NCBI GenBank assembly: GCA_031281125.1
Contig: JAITFU010000161.1
Location: 1-40,566 of the forward strand
DNA length: 40,566 nt
Reading direction: 5' to 3'
Source of the DNA: Prevotellaceae bacterium
GTDB taxonomy: Bacteria; Bacteroidota; Bacteroidia; Bacteroidales; UBA932
Positions 17,487 through 27,584 of the stretch are shown here, in pieces (positions within the stretch are counted from its first letter, which is position 1; every line of letters begins with the position of its first letter). The translations under genes were made by a program, and so were the position numbers. The notes beneath the pieces were generated by a model that was not told the DNA's origin, made no database searches, and saw only the letters and a list, made by a program, of their open reading frames with translations.

Positions 17487-18491
17487 ATGAATACACCCTT
17501 TTTTGTATTGTTGACCGAAATGTCGGACGCCTCTTACTATTTGTTGCTGGCAGGAATTTCGTTTATTGGTCTGTTGATTCTGCTGTGGTTTTTTCCTATT
17601 ACCCTTTGGTTTCAAGCATTGATTTCCGGAGTGCGTATCTCTTTGATACAATTAGTATTGATGCGATGGAGAAAAGTACCTCCCGGAACCATTGTGATGG
17701 CTATGATTACCGGAACCAAGGCCGGTCTCAAATTGGATGCCAATAGCCTTGAAGCCCACTTTTTGGCAAAAGGAAACGTGACCAAAGTGGTAAATGCTTT
17801 AATTTCTGCCGATAAAGCCAACATCTCACTCGATTTTAAGATGGCAGCTGCCATTGACTTAGCCGGTCGCGATGTGTTTGAAGCGGTACAGATGTCGGTA
17901 AATCCAAAGGTGATCAACACCCCTCCCGTAACGGCAGTTGCCAAAGACGGGATTCAGCTCATTGCCAAAGCGCGCGTTACGGTTCGCGCCAACATCAGGC
18001 AACTGGTGGGGGGCGCCGGCGAAGAGACCGTTTTGGCACGCGTTGGAGAAGGAATTGTATCGAGCATCGGCTCTGCCGCCTCCCACAAATCGGTGCTGGA
18101 GAACCCCGACTCTATTTCCAAGGTGGTTTTAAACAAAGGCTTGGACTCCGGAACCGCCTTTGAGATCCTCTCCATCGACATTGCCGATATTGACATTGGA
18201 CGTAACATTGGCGCCGCCTTGCAAATGGATCAGGCTAATGCCGATAAAAACATTGCGCAGGCGCGTGCAGAAGAGCGGCGCGCAATGGCCGTTGCCCTTG
18301 AACAAGAGATGAAGGCAAAAGCCCAGGAAGCCCGCGCAAAAGTGATTGCCGCCGAAGTAGAGATCCCACTTGCCATGGCCGAAGCATTCCGTCAAGGCAA
18401 TCTTGGCATTATGGATTATTATAAAATGCGTAATATTCAAGCCGATACAGATATGCGCGAACAAATTGCAAAACCTGTTGTAAAGAAGTAA
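17487..18491 (+). CDS. floA: flotillin-like protein FloA
   Basis: '[34 protein letters not shown]', '[36 protein letters not shown]', '[39 protein letters not shown]'. Confidence 0.95.
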   Translation: MNTPFFVLLTEMSDASYYLLLAGISFIGLLILLWFFPITLWFQALISGVRISLIQLVLMRWRKVPPGTIVMAMITGTKAGLKLDANSLEAHFLAKGNVTKVVNALISADKANISLDFKMAAAIDLAGRDVFEAVQMSVNPKVINTPPVTAVAKDGIQLIAKARVTVRANIRQLVGGAGEETVLARVGEGIVSSIGSAASHKSVLENPDSISKVVLNKGLDSGTAFEILSIDIADIDIGRNIGAALQMDQANADKNIAQARAEERRAMAVALEQEMKAKAQEARAKVIAAEVEIPLAMAEAFRQGNLGIMDYYKMRNIQADTDMREQIAKPVVKK

Positions 18492-18503
18492 CCAAATAAT
18501 GCT

Positions 18504-18511
18504 TACCTTTG
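18504..18511 (+). promoter_or_regulatory. -7 box TACCTTTG upstream of tRNA-Ser
   Basis: TAnnTTTG 11 nt before the mature tRNA 5' end. Confidence 0.55.
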
Positions 18512-18522
18512 CAGCTCCCATT

Positions 18523-18609
18523 GGTGAGGTGGGTGAGTGGCTAAAACCAGCAGTTTGCTAAACTGCCGTACGGGAAACTGTACCGGGGGTTCGAATCCCC
18601 CCCTCACCG
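18523..18609 (+). tRNA. tRNA-Ser (GCT anticodon)
   Basis: GGTGAGG/CCTCACC acceptor stem, anticodon stem-loop GCAGT-TTGCTAA-ACTGC, long variable arm, T arm GGGGGTTCGAATCCCCC. Confidence 0.95.
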
Positions 18610-18610
18610 C

Positions 18611-18733
18611 AAAACAAAATAAAAAGGCGTCCCAAAGGGACGCTTTTTTACACCACAGGCCGTTTGATGTTCACATCAAAACGGCCTGCGGTGTAAAAAA
18701 AAGCAGCCTCCGGCTGCCTTTTTATTTTGTTTT
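18611..18733. repeat. inverted duplication: three hairpins within a perfect 17-bp outer inverted repeat
   Basis: Outer arms 18611-18627 aaaacaaaataaaaagg / 18717-18733 cctttttattttgtttt; hairpins GCGTCCC-aaa-GGGACGC (18627-18643), a long imperfect palindrome (18644-18700) and GCAGCC-tcc-GGCTGC (18703-18717). Confidence 0.9.
18621..18649 (+). terminator. intrinsic terminator of tRNA-Ser transcript
   Basis: aaaaaGGCGTCCCaaaGGGACGCtttttt. Confidence 0.75.
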
Positions 18734-18803
18734 AAGCCCCCCCTCTGGGGATCAGCGCAGCTAATCCCCCCCACATCACCCTCCCCCACATCGTACCCCC
18801 TCC

Positions 18804-19295
18804 TTAAAAAATCCACTCTTTGATAAAATAGAATAAAAAGACAAAACTAAGGGTCAATTTCATAGCCGTACCAAAAAGAAACCCCATAAAAGAGCCTACT
18901 CCGGAACGAAACGCGCTTTTTGTGTCTCGACCGGCAATCAGTTCTCCCACAACAGCGCCGGCAAAAGGTCCGATTACGATTCCGAACGGCAGAAAAAACA
19001 AACCGAGTAATAATCCCAAAATAGAGCCTATCACCCCGGCACGGCTGCCGCCCCACCTTTTTGTTGCCCACGCAGGAAGTGTGTAATCGATGATGGTAAC
19101 CACAAGGGTGATCACTGCGGTAATGATTAGAAATTTGAGGGAAAAATTCCCAAATCTTGTTGCTTGTAGCAACCATAATGCCACATAACTCAGCGGCGGA
19201 CCGGGGATCACGGGTAAAACACAGCCGACTAATCCGCAGAGCAGAAAACATATCCCCAAAAAAACGAGCAAAATGTCTAATACCATATTATTCAA
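18804..19295 (-). CDS. DUF456-family membrane protein
   Basis: 'GCVLPVIPGPPLSYVALWLL' and Gly-rich 'GSILGLLLGLFFLPFGIVIGPFAGAVVGELIAG'. Confidence 0.85.
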   Translation of the reverse strand: MNNMVLDILLVFLGICFLLCGLVGCVLPVIPGPPLSYVALWLLQATRFGNFSLKFLIITAVITLVVTIIDYTLPAWATKRWGGSRAGVIGSILGLLLGLFFLPFGIVIGPFAGAVVGELIAGRDTKSAFRSGVGSFMGFLFGTAMKLTLSFVFLFYFIKEWIF

Positions 19296-19315
19296 TTTTT
19301 TGTTTGTCGTCCCGA

Positions 19316-20848
19316 TTACATGACCCTATATTGTACCGCTTCGGCCAAATGTTCCGCCCGGATCGTCTGCACTCCCTCTAAATCGGCAATGGTTCTGGCC
19401 ACCTTCAAAATCCTGTCATAAGCCCTTGCAGATAACCCTAACGCATGGATACACTGCTTTATATAGGAGGCAGACTCCACGTCTATGGCGCAATATTGTT
19501 GGACATGTTTTCGTGACATTTGTGCGTTTGCAAAGGTACTTAAATCTTTTGGAAAACGTGCGCTCGCTATTTTGCGGGCAGCCACAACCCGCTTCCGAAT
19601 CTCCGAAGAAGGGGTGGCCGGGGTAATGTTGATTAACTCTTCGGGGGAGAGTGCTTCAACCGAAACGTGTAAATCGATTCGATCAAATAAAGGGCCCGAA
19701 ATACGCCCCGTGTAGCGTTGCACCGCCGTTTGCGAGCAGGTGCAATTTTTGATGTTGCTTCCGTAATATCCGCATGGGCAGGGATTCATAGAGGCAACCA
19801 ACATAAAGTTTGCCGGATAGGAGATGCGATAGCGCATACGGGCTAAGGTAATGATCCTGTCTTCTAACGGTTGACGCAACACTTCTAATGTTTGGCGAGA
19901 AAATTCGGGAATTTCGTCTAAGTAGAGTACTCCATGGTGTGCCAACGAGATCTCTCCGGGCATCGCTTGGGGACCACCTCCCGCCAAAGATACGATAGAG
20001 GCGCTGTGGTGCGGCGATCTAAAGGGACGATTGCATAGCAATCCCCGCTCTTCGGGGCGTCCGGACTCTGAGGAGTAACGCCCCGATACGGAATAGATGC
20101 GGGTGGTCTCCATGGCCTCTTCTTTAGTCAAAGGAGGCAAGATGGAAGGAAGACATTTAGCCATAAACGATTTTCCAGACCCGGGTGGACCTATCATCAA
20201 CACGTTGTGCCCTCCGGCAGCGGCAATCTCCAACGCCCGCTTGGCGTGCTCCTGCCCTTTTACGTCCGCAAAGTCGAGCCCTCTTTTCCAGGCATTGTCG
20301 TCGCTTGCCCATTCGGGCGCTTTTAACGGCTCCAACGCTTTTTCTCCCTCAAGAAGAGAGATCACTTGAGAGAGGTGGGTAGCCCCATAAATTTGGATTC
20401 CCTCCACCGCTGCCGCTTCTTGTGCGCTCTCCAACGGAAAGATGCATCCTTTAAACCCCTCCGATTTGGCGTGAAGGGCAATCGAGAGTGCCCCCGACAC
20501 CGGGCGTAACCGACCATCTAACGCCAACTCTCCCATACACACAAAGGTGGAGAGTTCGGGCGCCCGAATTTGCTCTGAGGCGGCCAAAATGCTCAACGCA
20601 ATGGGAAGATCGTACGCAGACCCCTCTTTTCTAAGGTCTGCCGGTGCCATATTGATCACCACTCTTCGACCTGGCATCCGCAAACCCATCGATTCAAACG
20701 CGGTGCTAATTCGTTGTTGACTCTCCCGCACCGCGTTATCGGGAAGTCCCACTAAGAAGAAATTGATCCCCACAGAAACATCTGTCTCTATGGTTACGGT
20801 TAGGGCGTCTATTCCACAGCACGCACTCCCAAAGGCCTTAACCAACAT
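19316..20848 (-). CDS. comM: YifB/ComM-family Mg-chelatase-like AAA+ ATPase
   Basis: 'VKAFGSACCGIDALTVTIETDVSVGINFFLVGLPDNAVRES', Walker A 'GPPGSGKS', 'PFRSPHHSAS', 'GVLYLDEIPEFSR'. Confidence 0.95.
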   Translation of the reverse strand: MLVKAFGSACCGIDALTVTIETDVSVGINFFLVGLPDNAVRESQQRISTAFESMGLRMPGRRVVINMAPADLRKEGSAYDLPIALSILAASEQIRAPELSTFVCMGELALDGRLRPVSGALSIALHAKSEGFKGCIFPLESAQEAAAVEGIQIYGATHLSQVISLLEGEKALEPLKAPEWASDDNAWKRGLDFADVKGQEHAKRALEIAAAGGHNVLMIGPPGSGKSFMAKCLPSILPPLTKEEAMETTRIYSVSGRYSSESGRPEERGLLCNRPFRSPHHSASIVSLAGGGPQAMPGEISLAHHGVLYLDEIPEFSRQTLEVLRQPLEDRIITLARMRYRISYPANFMLVASMNPCPCGYYGSNIKNCTCSQTAVQRYTGRISGPLFDRIDLHVSVEALSPEELINITPATPSSEIRKRVVAARKIASARFPKDLSTFANAQMSRKHVQQYCAIDVESASYIKQCIHALGLSARAYDRILKVARTIADLEGVQTIRAEHLAEAVQYRVM

Positions 20849-20929
20849 ATATTTAGATTATTAGATTATGCTATTCAATTAGATGATGTTGTTATTTTCG
20901 GTAATAATGATGATGCTATTTTTGATGTG

Positions 20930-21544
20930 TTAAAACAATCCGTTGATTTTTGCGTCTAAACGATCGATGACAATGCTCAGATCTTCCGGTTTTTCTTCAA
21001 AATTAAGGGCATCAACGTTTAAAATTATTTTATTATCGGACGAGTAGCTCTCTATCCACTCTTCGTATCGTTCATTTAGCCCCTGTAAATAGTCGATCCG
21101 AATACTGCTTTCGTACTCTCGCCCTCTCTTTTGAATCTGATTTACTAATGTGGGTACAGAGGCCCTAAGGTAGATCAGCAAATCGGGCGGAGGCACCAAA
21201 GAGATCATCAAATCAAAGAGATCTTTGTAGTTGGCATAGTCCCGCGTAGTCATAAGTCCCATCGAATGCAGGTTGGCGGCAAAGATGCAGGCATCTTCGT
21301 AGATGGTTCGATCTTGTATCACCACATTTTTTGATCTCTTTATCTCCACAATACCCGCCAATCTCTTGTTGAGAAAGTAAATTTGCAGGTTAAAAGACCA
21401 TCTTTGCATATCTTTATAAAAGTCGGTTAAGTAGGGATTCGTATCCGCATCTTCGTACTTTGGCTCCCAACCATAGTGCTTGGCTAACAAGCCTGTAAGC
21501 GTAGTTTTTCCGCTTCCGATATTTCCGGCAACTGCTATGTGCAT
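20930..21544 (-). CDS. deoxynucleoside kinase family protein
   Basis: 'MHIAVAGNIGSGKTTLTGLLAKHYGW', 'QDRTIYEDACIFAANLH', 'PDLLIYLRAS'. Confidence 0.9.
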   Translation of the reverse strand: MHIAVAGNIGSGKTTLTGLLAKHYGWEPKYEDADTNPYLTDFYKDMQRWSFNLQIYFLNKRLAGIVEIKRSKNVVIQDRTIYEDACIFAANLHSMGLMTTRDYANYKDLFDLMISLVPPPDLLIYLRASVPTLVNQIQKRGREYESSIRIDYLQGLNERYEEWIESYSSDNKIILNVDALNFEEKPEDLSIVIDRLDAKINGLF

Positions 21545-21570
21545 AAACTTTTTTTATCCAATTTTGACCT

Positions 21571-21578
21571 CAAAGGTA
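21571..21578 (-). promoter_or_regulatory. -7 box TACCTTTG (minus) for the deoxynucleoside kinase
   Basis: caaaggta on plus, 26 nt upstream of the minus start. Confidence 0.45.
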
Positions 21579-21618
21579 AAAATTTTTTTGAAAATTACTA
21601 TTGTTTCGAAATTTTGTC

Positions 21619-21626
21619 TATTTTTG
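21619..21626 (+). promoter_or_regulatory. -7 box TATTTTTG
   Basis: TAnnTTTG 48 nt before ATG 21675. Confidence 0.45.
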
Positions 21627-21674
21627 CATCTGCGCTAATTTTGACCTGAAACCGATTTAAATTATTTAATAATC

Positions 21675-23363
21675 ATGAAAAAAGTATTTAGTTTATTGTT
21701 AATGAGCGTTTTGATTTGCTCCGGAAGCTTTGCAAAAGATAGGTTGCCGGCCGATCTGAGCGGATTGACTCTCTCTCCAATTGAGACAAACTACCTTATC
21801 CAAGAGGGAAAAGTGGTAATCTCTTTTGATGTAACCATTCCTGCCAACTATTTTGAGCGCAGGGTAACTTTTGTTCTCATGCCCGCCATTGAGTATTCCA
21901 ATGGAGAAGTTCTTGAACTACCGACCAAGGGTGTGCAGGGGACCAGCGTGATCGAGACCCACTACCCCGTAGTGGACTGGTCAAAGAAACAGGTGATTTC
22001 CTATTCGGCTAAAGTTCCGGCAACTGCTGCTTTGATCGACGCAGACTTTATTATTGATGTTTATCTGCACAACTGTTTAAGCAAAGCTGAGCGGGTAGAT
22101 CGTCTGTACAAAGGTCCGCTCAATTTGATGCTATTCCCCATTGCTCCTATTGTAACTCCCGCTGACGTAGTGGTTGGAGATGTGTTGGGCGAGGCAAAAC
22201 CGGAAGGTCGTATCTTCTTTAAAGTGAACAGTTATGTTGTAACCAAAGAGGGCACAAACAATCCGAGTATTACGAATATGAACGACATGCTCAAATTCTT
22301 GATGCAGGACAGCGAATTTACCATCACCGAAGTTGTGGCGATGGGCAGCGCTTCTCCGGAAGGAACCGACAGGATCAACAAGCCCTTGTCTGCCAACCGT
22401 GCAAAAGCGGGTATTACCTGGATGAAGTCAAATCTCAAAAATCTTGGTTACAAGAAAACTTTAAAGGACGATCAGTATAAAATTAACGACAGTCCCGATT
22501 TCTGGGAAGGATTCTTCTCAGCAATCAGCGCTTCTGACCACCCGAGAAAGAGCGAGATTATTTCTCAATTCCTTGGTTACAAGAGCGATCCGCAAGAGGC
22601 AGAAAAAAGAGTTCGTGAAATGATGAAGAACGACCAAACGGTTCGCGACATCCTCTTCCCCGACCTGCGCTATACCTCACTTCGCGTTAACTTTACCCGC
22701 TCAACGCTCACTCCCGATCAGTTAAAAGATGCCGCTCGCCTCTATCCTGCTGCACTTTCGGCAAAAGAACTTACTGCGGTTGCAGAAGCTCAAGAAACCC
22801 TTGATCAAAAAGTGGCTATTTACAAATCTGCCCTCGAACTGCATCCAACCACTTGGGAACTCTATGCCAATTTGGGTAATGTCTATTTAAAGATGAAAGA
22901 TTACGATGCTGCACGCAGAATCTTTACAGACGCACTGCAATTAGACCCCAATAATGCAAAGATTAAAGGCCAATTAGCTTATACGCACATTATTGTTGGC
23001 GAATACGACAAGGCTTCACAAATCCTTCAGGGCGTTTCGGGCAATGATGCCGATTACTATCGCGGAATTATTTTGGCTGCTCAAGATAAGTTTGAAGAGG
23101 CCATTCCTCTGCTCAAAGCCAAACCAGACGTAAATCTTGCCATCTCTTACCTGAACACTCGCCAAACCAAAGCGGCTTATGATGTGTTGCAGAAACTTGA
23201 TCAAGAAGACGTTTTTGTTGCTTATTACACAGGTGTTACATTAAGGCGCCTCAACAGAGAGGCTGAGGCCGAGACCTACTTCAATAAGGCCAATCGCCTG
23301 AACAAAGGCGAGCTTAACGAGCGCGTAAATTCCGACTTTTATGTGTCAGGCGTTGTAAAATAG
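21675..23363 (+). CDS. secreted protein with OmpA-like segment and C-terminal TPRs
   Basis: Signal peptide 'KKVFSLLLMSVLICSGSFA'; 'AMGSASPEGTDRINKPLSANRAKA'; TPRs 'WELYANLGNVYLKMKDYDAARRIFTDALQLDPNNA'. Confidence 0.75.
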   Translation: MKKVFSLLLMSVLICSGSFAKDRLPADLSGLTLSPIETNYLIQEGKVVISFDVTIPANYFERRVTFVLMPAIEYSNGEVLELPTKGVQGTSVIETHYPVVDWSKKQVISYSAKVPATAALIDADFIIDVYLHNCLSKAERVDRLYKGPLNLMLFPIAPIVTPADVVVGDVLGEAKPEGRIFFKVNSYVVTKEGTNNPSITNMNDMLKFLMQDSEFTITEVVAMGSASPEGTDRINKPLSANRAKAGITWMKSNLKNLGYKKTLKDDQYKINDSPDFWEGFFSAISASDHPRKSEIISQFLGYKSDPQEAEKRVREMMKNDQTVRDILFPDLRYTSLRVNFTRSTLTPDQLKDAARLYPAALSAKELTAVAEAQETLDQKVAIYKSALELHPTTWELYANLGNVYLKMKDYDAARRIFTDALQLDPNNAKIKGQLAYTHIIVGEYDKASQILQGVSGNDADYYRGIILAAQDKFEEAIPLLKAKPDVNLAISYLNTRQTKAAYDVLQKLDQEDVFVAYYTGVTLRRLNREAEAETYFNKANRLNKGELNERVNSDFYVSGVVK

Positions 23364-23378
23364 CTCCACCTTTTTATT

Positions 23379-23414
23379 ACAACAAGGGCTGTCTGATTGG
23401 GCAGCCTTTGTTGT
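23379..23414. terminator. 13-bp-stem hairpin, likely terminator
   Basis: ACAACAAGGGCTG-tctgattggg-CAGCCTTTGTTGT, one G-T wobble. Confidence 0.7.
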
Positions 23415-23447
23415 TTCTATACTTAGCACTATCTTTGCACCTATTAT

Positions 23448-24089
23448 ATGACAGACACCCTACACCACAAAGGACGCCGCCGGCAATTGGTGGAACATTT
23501 GGCAGAGAGATTTCCTTTTAACTCCAAGGTTTTGGAGGCGATAGGACAAGTGCCCAGACACCTTTTTGTCGAAAAGGGATTGGATCAATTTGCTTATTTT
23601 GACAGACCTCTGTCAATAGGTGCCAATCAAACGATATCTCAACCGTTTACTGTTGCCATGCAAACGCATTTGCTTGCCTTATCCAAGTGGGATAAGGTAT
23701 TGGAGATCGGAACGGGATGCGGCTATCAAACGGCCGTATTGTTAGAAATGGGGTATCGTGTCTTTAGCATTGAGCGGCAAAAATCGCTCTATCTACAGGC
23801 ACAAAACAATCTATTTGCCACCGGTTATAAAACTGCTCATTTGTATTATGGAGACGGTTTTGAAGGATTGGCTCAATTTGCTCCTTTTCAGGGGATTATT
23901 GTTACGTGCGGCGCATCAATGATTCCTCAAAAACTTGCCGATCAACTTGTTGTAGGTGGACGAATAGTGATTCCTGTGGGAGCGACAGGACAAACAATGA
24001 CTGTTGTGAAGCGGTTAGACGATTTTTCTTTTGAAGAGGAGACGTATGGCGACTACTCTTTTGTTCCCATGTTACCCGGAAAAGTGTAA
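23448..24089 (+). CDS. pcm: protein-L-isoaspartate O-methyltransferase
   Basis: 'VPRHLFVEKGLDQFAYFDRPLSIGANQTISQPFTVAMQT', 'DKVLEIGTGCGYQTAVL'. Confidence 0.95.
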   Translation: MTDTLHHKGRRRQLVEHLAERFPFNSKVLEAIGQVPRHLFVEKGLDQFAYFDRPLSIGANQTISQPFTVAMQTHLLALSKWDKVLEIGTGCGYQTAVLLEMGYRVFSIERQKSLYLQAQNNLFATGYKTAHLYYGDGFEGLAQFAPFQGIIVTCGASMIPQKLADQLVVGGRIVIPVGATGQTMTVVKRLDDFSFEEETYGDYSFVPMLPGKV

Positions 24090-24098
24090 TTTTTTTAT

Positions 24099-24740
24099 AT
24101 GATACAGATTAATATATTTTATTTTAACGATTTGCGGGTTTGTTGTTACCTGTTATGGGATGAGACCAAAGAGGCAATCGTAGTGGATCCCGGATGCCAT
24201 ACCAAAAGCGAACAGGAGAGATTTAAAAAGTTTGTGCAGCAGGAGAAGTTGGATATCAAGTATGTGGTCAATACCCATGCCCACTTTGACCACGCAATGG
24301 GGAATGCCTTTGTGTGTACTACATGGGGAGTAAAAAGCTATTTGCATCCGGCAGATCTGCTGATCCTCCAAAATGCCCAAACCTATTGTCAAATGTTTGG
24401 TATAGAGATTGATCAGCCGCCTGTGGACATCCTATCTCTGTCTGAAAAGGAGGAGTTAACGTTTGGTCGTTCCTCCCTAACGGTGATCGAAACGCCCGGG
24501 CACAGTCCGGGTGGCGTATGCCTCTATTCGCCGCACGATCGTTTTCTCATTACAGGAGACACCCTTTTTGCGGGCAACATTGGGCGTACCGATCTTCCCG
24601 GAGGAGACTATGATCAACTTATTGAAAGCATTACGCAAAAGATCATACCGTTAGCCTCTCCTTTGCGAATTCTTCCCGGCCACGGGAACGAAACAACCTT
24701 AGCCGAAGAACTATGCCGGAACCCCTATATATTGAGATAG
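24099..24740 (+). CDS. MBL-fold metallo-hydrolase (glyoxalase II-like)
   Basis: '[14 protein letters not shown]', '[12 protein letters not shown]', '[20 protein letters not shown]', 'RILPGHG'. Confidence 0.93.
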   Translation: MIQINIFYFNDLRVCCYLLWDETKEAIVVDPGCHTKSEQERFKKFVQQEKLDIKYVVNTHAHFDHAMGNAFVCTTWGVKSYLHPADLLILQNAQTYCQMFGIEIDQPPVDILSLSEKEELTFGRSSLTVIETPGHSPGGVCLYSPHDRFLITGDTLFAGNIGRTDLPGGDYDQLIESITQKIIPLASPLRILPGHGNETTLAEELCRNPYILR

Positions 24741-27547
24741 AAGGCGCACGCGTACACAACCTTAAAAACGTCTCCCTGAATTTACCCCGAAATGCCCTCA
24801 CTGTAATCACCGGGTTAAGCGGAAGCGGAAAGTCGTCATTGGCTTTTGACACCCTTTATGCAGAGGGACAAAGGCGTTATTTAGAGACACTCTCTGTGTA
24901 TGCCCGTCAATTTATGGGCACACTTGAGCGTCCCGATGTTGATTATATATCTGGTCTCAGTCCCATCATTGCCATTGAACAAAAAGCCACTACCCGAAAT
25001 CAACGATCAACGGTGGGTACTATTACCGAAATCAACGATTTTCTGCGCCTCCTCTTTGCCCGCGCTTCGTTAGCCTTTTCTCCCGTTACAGGGGAGGAGA
25101 TGATTCGCTATACCCAACCTCAGATTACTGAGACTCTTATCAAACAATTTGAGAATCAGAAAATCCTTATCTTGGCGCCTTTGGTTAAAGGGCGTAAAGG
25201 TCACTATAAAGAACTCTTTGAACAGCTTACGCGAAAGGGATTTACACAGGTTAGGATTGATGGAACCTTACAGGAGATAGGAGCAAACCATCGATTGGAC
25301 AGATATAAGTTGCACTTTATTGAGGTGGTGATTGATAAGGTGATTCCCACGCCGGAATCTCAGTCGCGTCTGTTGGCATCGGTCTCCACTGCTTTACACC
25401 ATGGCAAAGGAACCATGCAGGTGGTACACACCCAAAGTGGTGATACTCGCTTTTTTAGCGCCCACCTGATGTGTCCTGTCAGCGGCCTTTCCTTTACCGA
25501 GCCTGCCCCGCACCACTTTTCTTTCAACTCTCCCCAGGGCGCCTGTCCTCATTGTAAAGGACTTGGAGTAACCTCATCTGCTGACATCAATAAAATTATT
25601 CCCGATATGGGGCTGTCGATTGCCCAGGGCGGCATCCGTTTATTGGGAAAAATGAGGGAAACGGTGTTTTTTAGGCAATTAGATGCCCTCTCCAAGAGGT
25701 ATGACTTCTCGCTCCACATTCCGATTTCTCAACTTCCTGAGGATATTATACAAATGATTCTATATGGATCCGACGAATTGATACGTATGTCCACAACAGG
25801 AGGCAATTCGTATATGACCACCTTTTCCGGAGTAATCAACCACATAGAGAATGCGGCGGAAGATACAGAAGACGATCTGGAGCGAATCGAACGCTTTTTG
25901 GTCGAGAAGCCGTGTCCCACCTGCCATGGGTCCCGCCTCAAAGAGGAGGCGCTTTGTTTTAAAATCGACGGCAAAAACATTGCAGATCTTTGCGCTATGG
26001 ATCTCGCCACTCTGTCCGATTGGTTTTTGGACATTGAGGCGCGGATTTCTACAAAACAGGCTGCAATTGCGCACGATTTGGTAAGGGAGATTCGCGATCG
26101 GTTACACTTTTTATCGGATGTTGGGTTGGAATACCTGTCACTCAGTCGATCAACACGTAGTTTGAGCGGTGGGGAGAGCCAGCGCATTAGGTTGGCTACG
26201 CAGATAGGATCAAAATTGGTGAATGTGCTTTATATTTTGGATGAACCGAGCATTGGGTTGCATCAGCGGGATAATCAAAAGTTGATCAAGGCGTTAAAAC
26301 GGTTACGGGACGATGGCAACAGTGTGTTGGTGGTGGAGCATGACGAGGAGATGATCCGCAACGCCGATTGGATAGTTGATATGGGCCCCGGTGCAGGGCA
26401 AAAGGGTGGAGAGGTGATCTTTTCGGGATGTCATGACGATTTTCTCCTTCCTCAACCTGCCTCTTGCGGACATTCTACAAATAGCCTCACTTATGACTAC
26501 TTAAAAGGGATCCGCACCATTCCTATCCCTACCGTTCGCCACAAAGGAAGTGGGCGTTTTCTTCGGCTGACAGGCGCTTGCGGAAATAATCTAAAGAGTC
26601 TTGATGTCTCGTTTCCGTTGGGTTGCCTGATTGGGATTACCGGAGTGAGCGGCAGCGGAAAGTCGAGCCTGATTACCGACACCCTCATGCCTATTATCAG
26701 TCAACATCTGTATAAATCTGTGCAACAACCGCTTTCATATACCCAACTTGAAGGGATTGAACATATTGACAAGTTGGTAGAGATTGACCAAAGTCCCATT
26801 GGGCGAACGCCAAGAAGCAATCCGGCCACTTATACCCATCTCTTTGCCGATATTCGCAAGCTCTTTGAAGAGACACCTGATGCCAAAGTGCGTGGATTTA
26901 AGGCGGGTAGATTCTCTTTTAATGTAAAGGGAGGGCGATGCGAGGAGTGCCGTGGTGCGGGGGTTAGGGTGATTGAAATGAACTTTTTACCTAATGTGCA
27001 CGTTCCGTGCCGTGTGTGTAACCAAAAGAGGTACAACACAGAGACGCTGGCGGTACGGTATAAGGGAAAAACCATTGCAGATGTACTTGATATGACGATT
27101 CAACAATCTGCACTTTTTTTTGAGCATATCCCTATGATGAAACAAAAGATTAAGACGCTTATGGATGTGGGATTGGGTTATGTTACTCTGGGACAACCAT
27201 CAACTACACTTAGCGGCGGTGAGTGCCAGCGGGTTAAACTTGCCGGAGAGCTTTCAAAGCGCGACACGGGAAACACCCTGTATATCTTGGACGAGCCCAC
27301 CACCGGCCTCCATTTCGATGATATTAGGATGTTGCTGGAAGTTCTTCAAAAATTGGTCAGCCATGGAAATACCGTAATCATCATCGAACACAACTTAGAT
27401 GTAATTAAAAATGTGGACTGGGTGATCGACTTGGGGCCGAATGGAGGTGCAGCCGGCGGTGAAGTGGTTGCTGCGGGTACGCCCGAAGCGCTTGCCAAAG
27501 ATCAAAAAAGTTTTACAGGTCGGTATCTTACACGATTTTTTACATAG
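24713..27547 (+). CDS. uvrA: excinuclease ABC subunit UvrA
   Basis: Two ABC cassettes ([28 protein letters not shown]), signatures '[17 protein letters not shown]' and '[16 protein letters not shown]', C-terminal zinc motif 'CEEC..CRVC'; overlaps MBL gene by 28 nt. Confidence 0.97.
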   Translation: MPEPLYIEIEGARVHNLKNVSLNLPRNALTVITGLSGSGKSSLAFDTLYAEGQRRYLETLSVYARQFMGTLERPDVDYISGLSPIIAIEQKATTRNQRSTVGTITEINDFLRLLFARASLAFSPVTGEEMIRYTQPQITETLIKQFENQKILILAPLVKGRKGHYKELFEQLTRKGFTQVRIDGTLQEIGANHRLDRYKLHFIEVVIDKVIPTPESQSRLLASVSTALHHGKGTMQVVHTQSGDTRFFSAHLMCPVSGLSFTEPAPHHFSFNSPQGACPHCKGLGVTSSADINKIIPDMGLSIAQGGIRLLGKMRETVFFRQLDALSKRYDFSLHIPISQLPEDIIQMILYGSDELIRMSTTGGNSYMTTFSGVINHIENAAEDTEDDLERIERFLVEKPCPTCHGSRLKEEALCFKIDGKNIADLCAMDLATLSDWFLDIEARISTKQAAIAHDLVREIRDRLHFLSDVGLEYLSLSRSTRSLSGGESQRIRLATQIGSKLVNVLYILDEPSIGLHQRDNQKLIKALKRLRDDGNSVLVVEHDEEMIRNADWIVDMGPGAGQKGGEVIFSGCHDDFLLPQPASCGHSTNSLTYDYLKGIRTIPIPTVRHKGSGRFLRLTGACGNNLKSLDVSFPLGCLIGITGVSGSGKSSLITDTLMPIISQHLYKSVQQPLSYTQLEGIEHIDKLVEIDQSPIGRTPRSNPATYTHLFADIRKLFEETPDAKVRGFKAGRFSFNVKGGRCEECRGAGVRVIEMNFLPNVHVPCRVCNQKRYNTETLAVRYKGKTIADVLDMTIQQSALFFEHIPMMKQKIKTLMDVGLGYVTLGQPSTTLSGGECQRVKLAGELSKRDTGNTLYILDEPTTGLHFDDIRMLLEVLQKLVSHGNTVIIIEHNLDVIKNVDWVIDLGPNGGAAGGEVVAAGTPEALAKDQKSFTGRYLTRFFT

Positions 27548-27584
27548 TTTTTTCTTTTTCAATACACAAATCACAACCATTAGC

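Noticed and set aside
18537-18764. 75-aa ORF
   Set aside because: Runs through tRNA-Ser and the inverted repeat; not credible as coding.
21560-21648. Repeated 'aattttgacct' at 21560 and 21638 between divergent genes
   Set aside because: Only 11 bp, AT-rich, and in the same orientation despite divergent genes; too weak to call a site.
25729-26187. 152-aa minus-strand ORF
   Set aside because: Antisense within uvrA, no supporting features.
27441-27584. 48-aa N-terminal extension of the nucleoside kinase ORF
   Set aside because: Overlaps the uvrA 3' end; protein-like sequence begins at ATG 27585.
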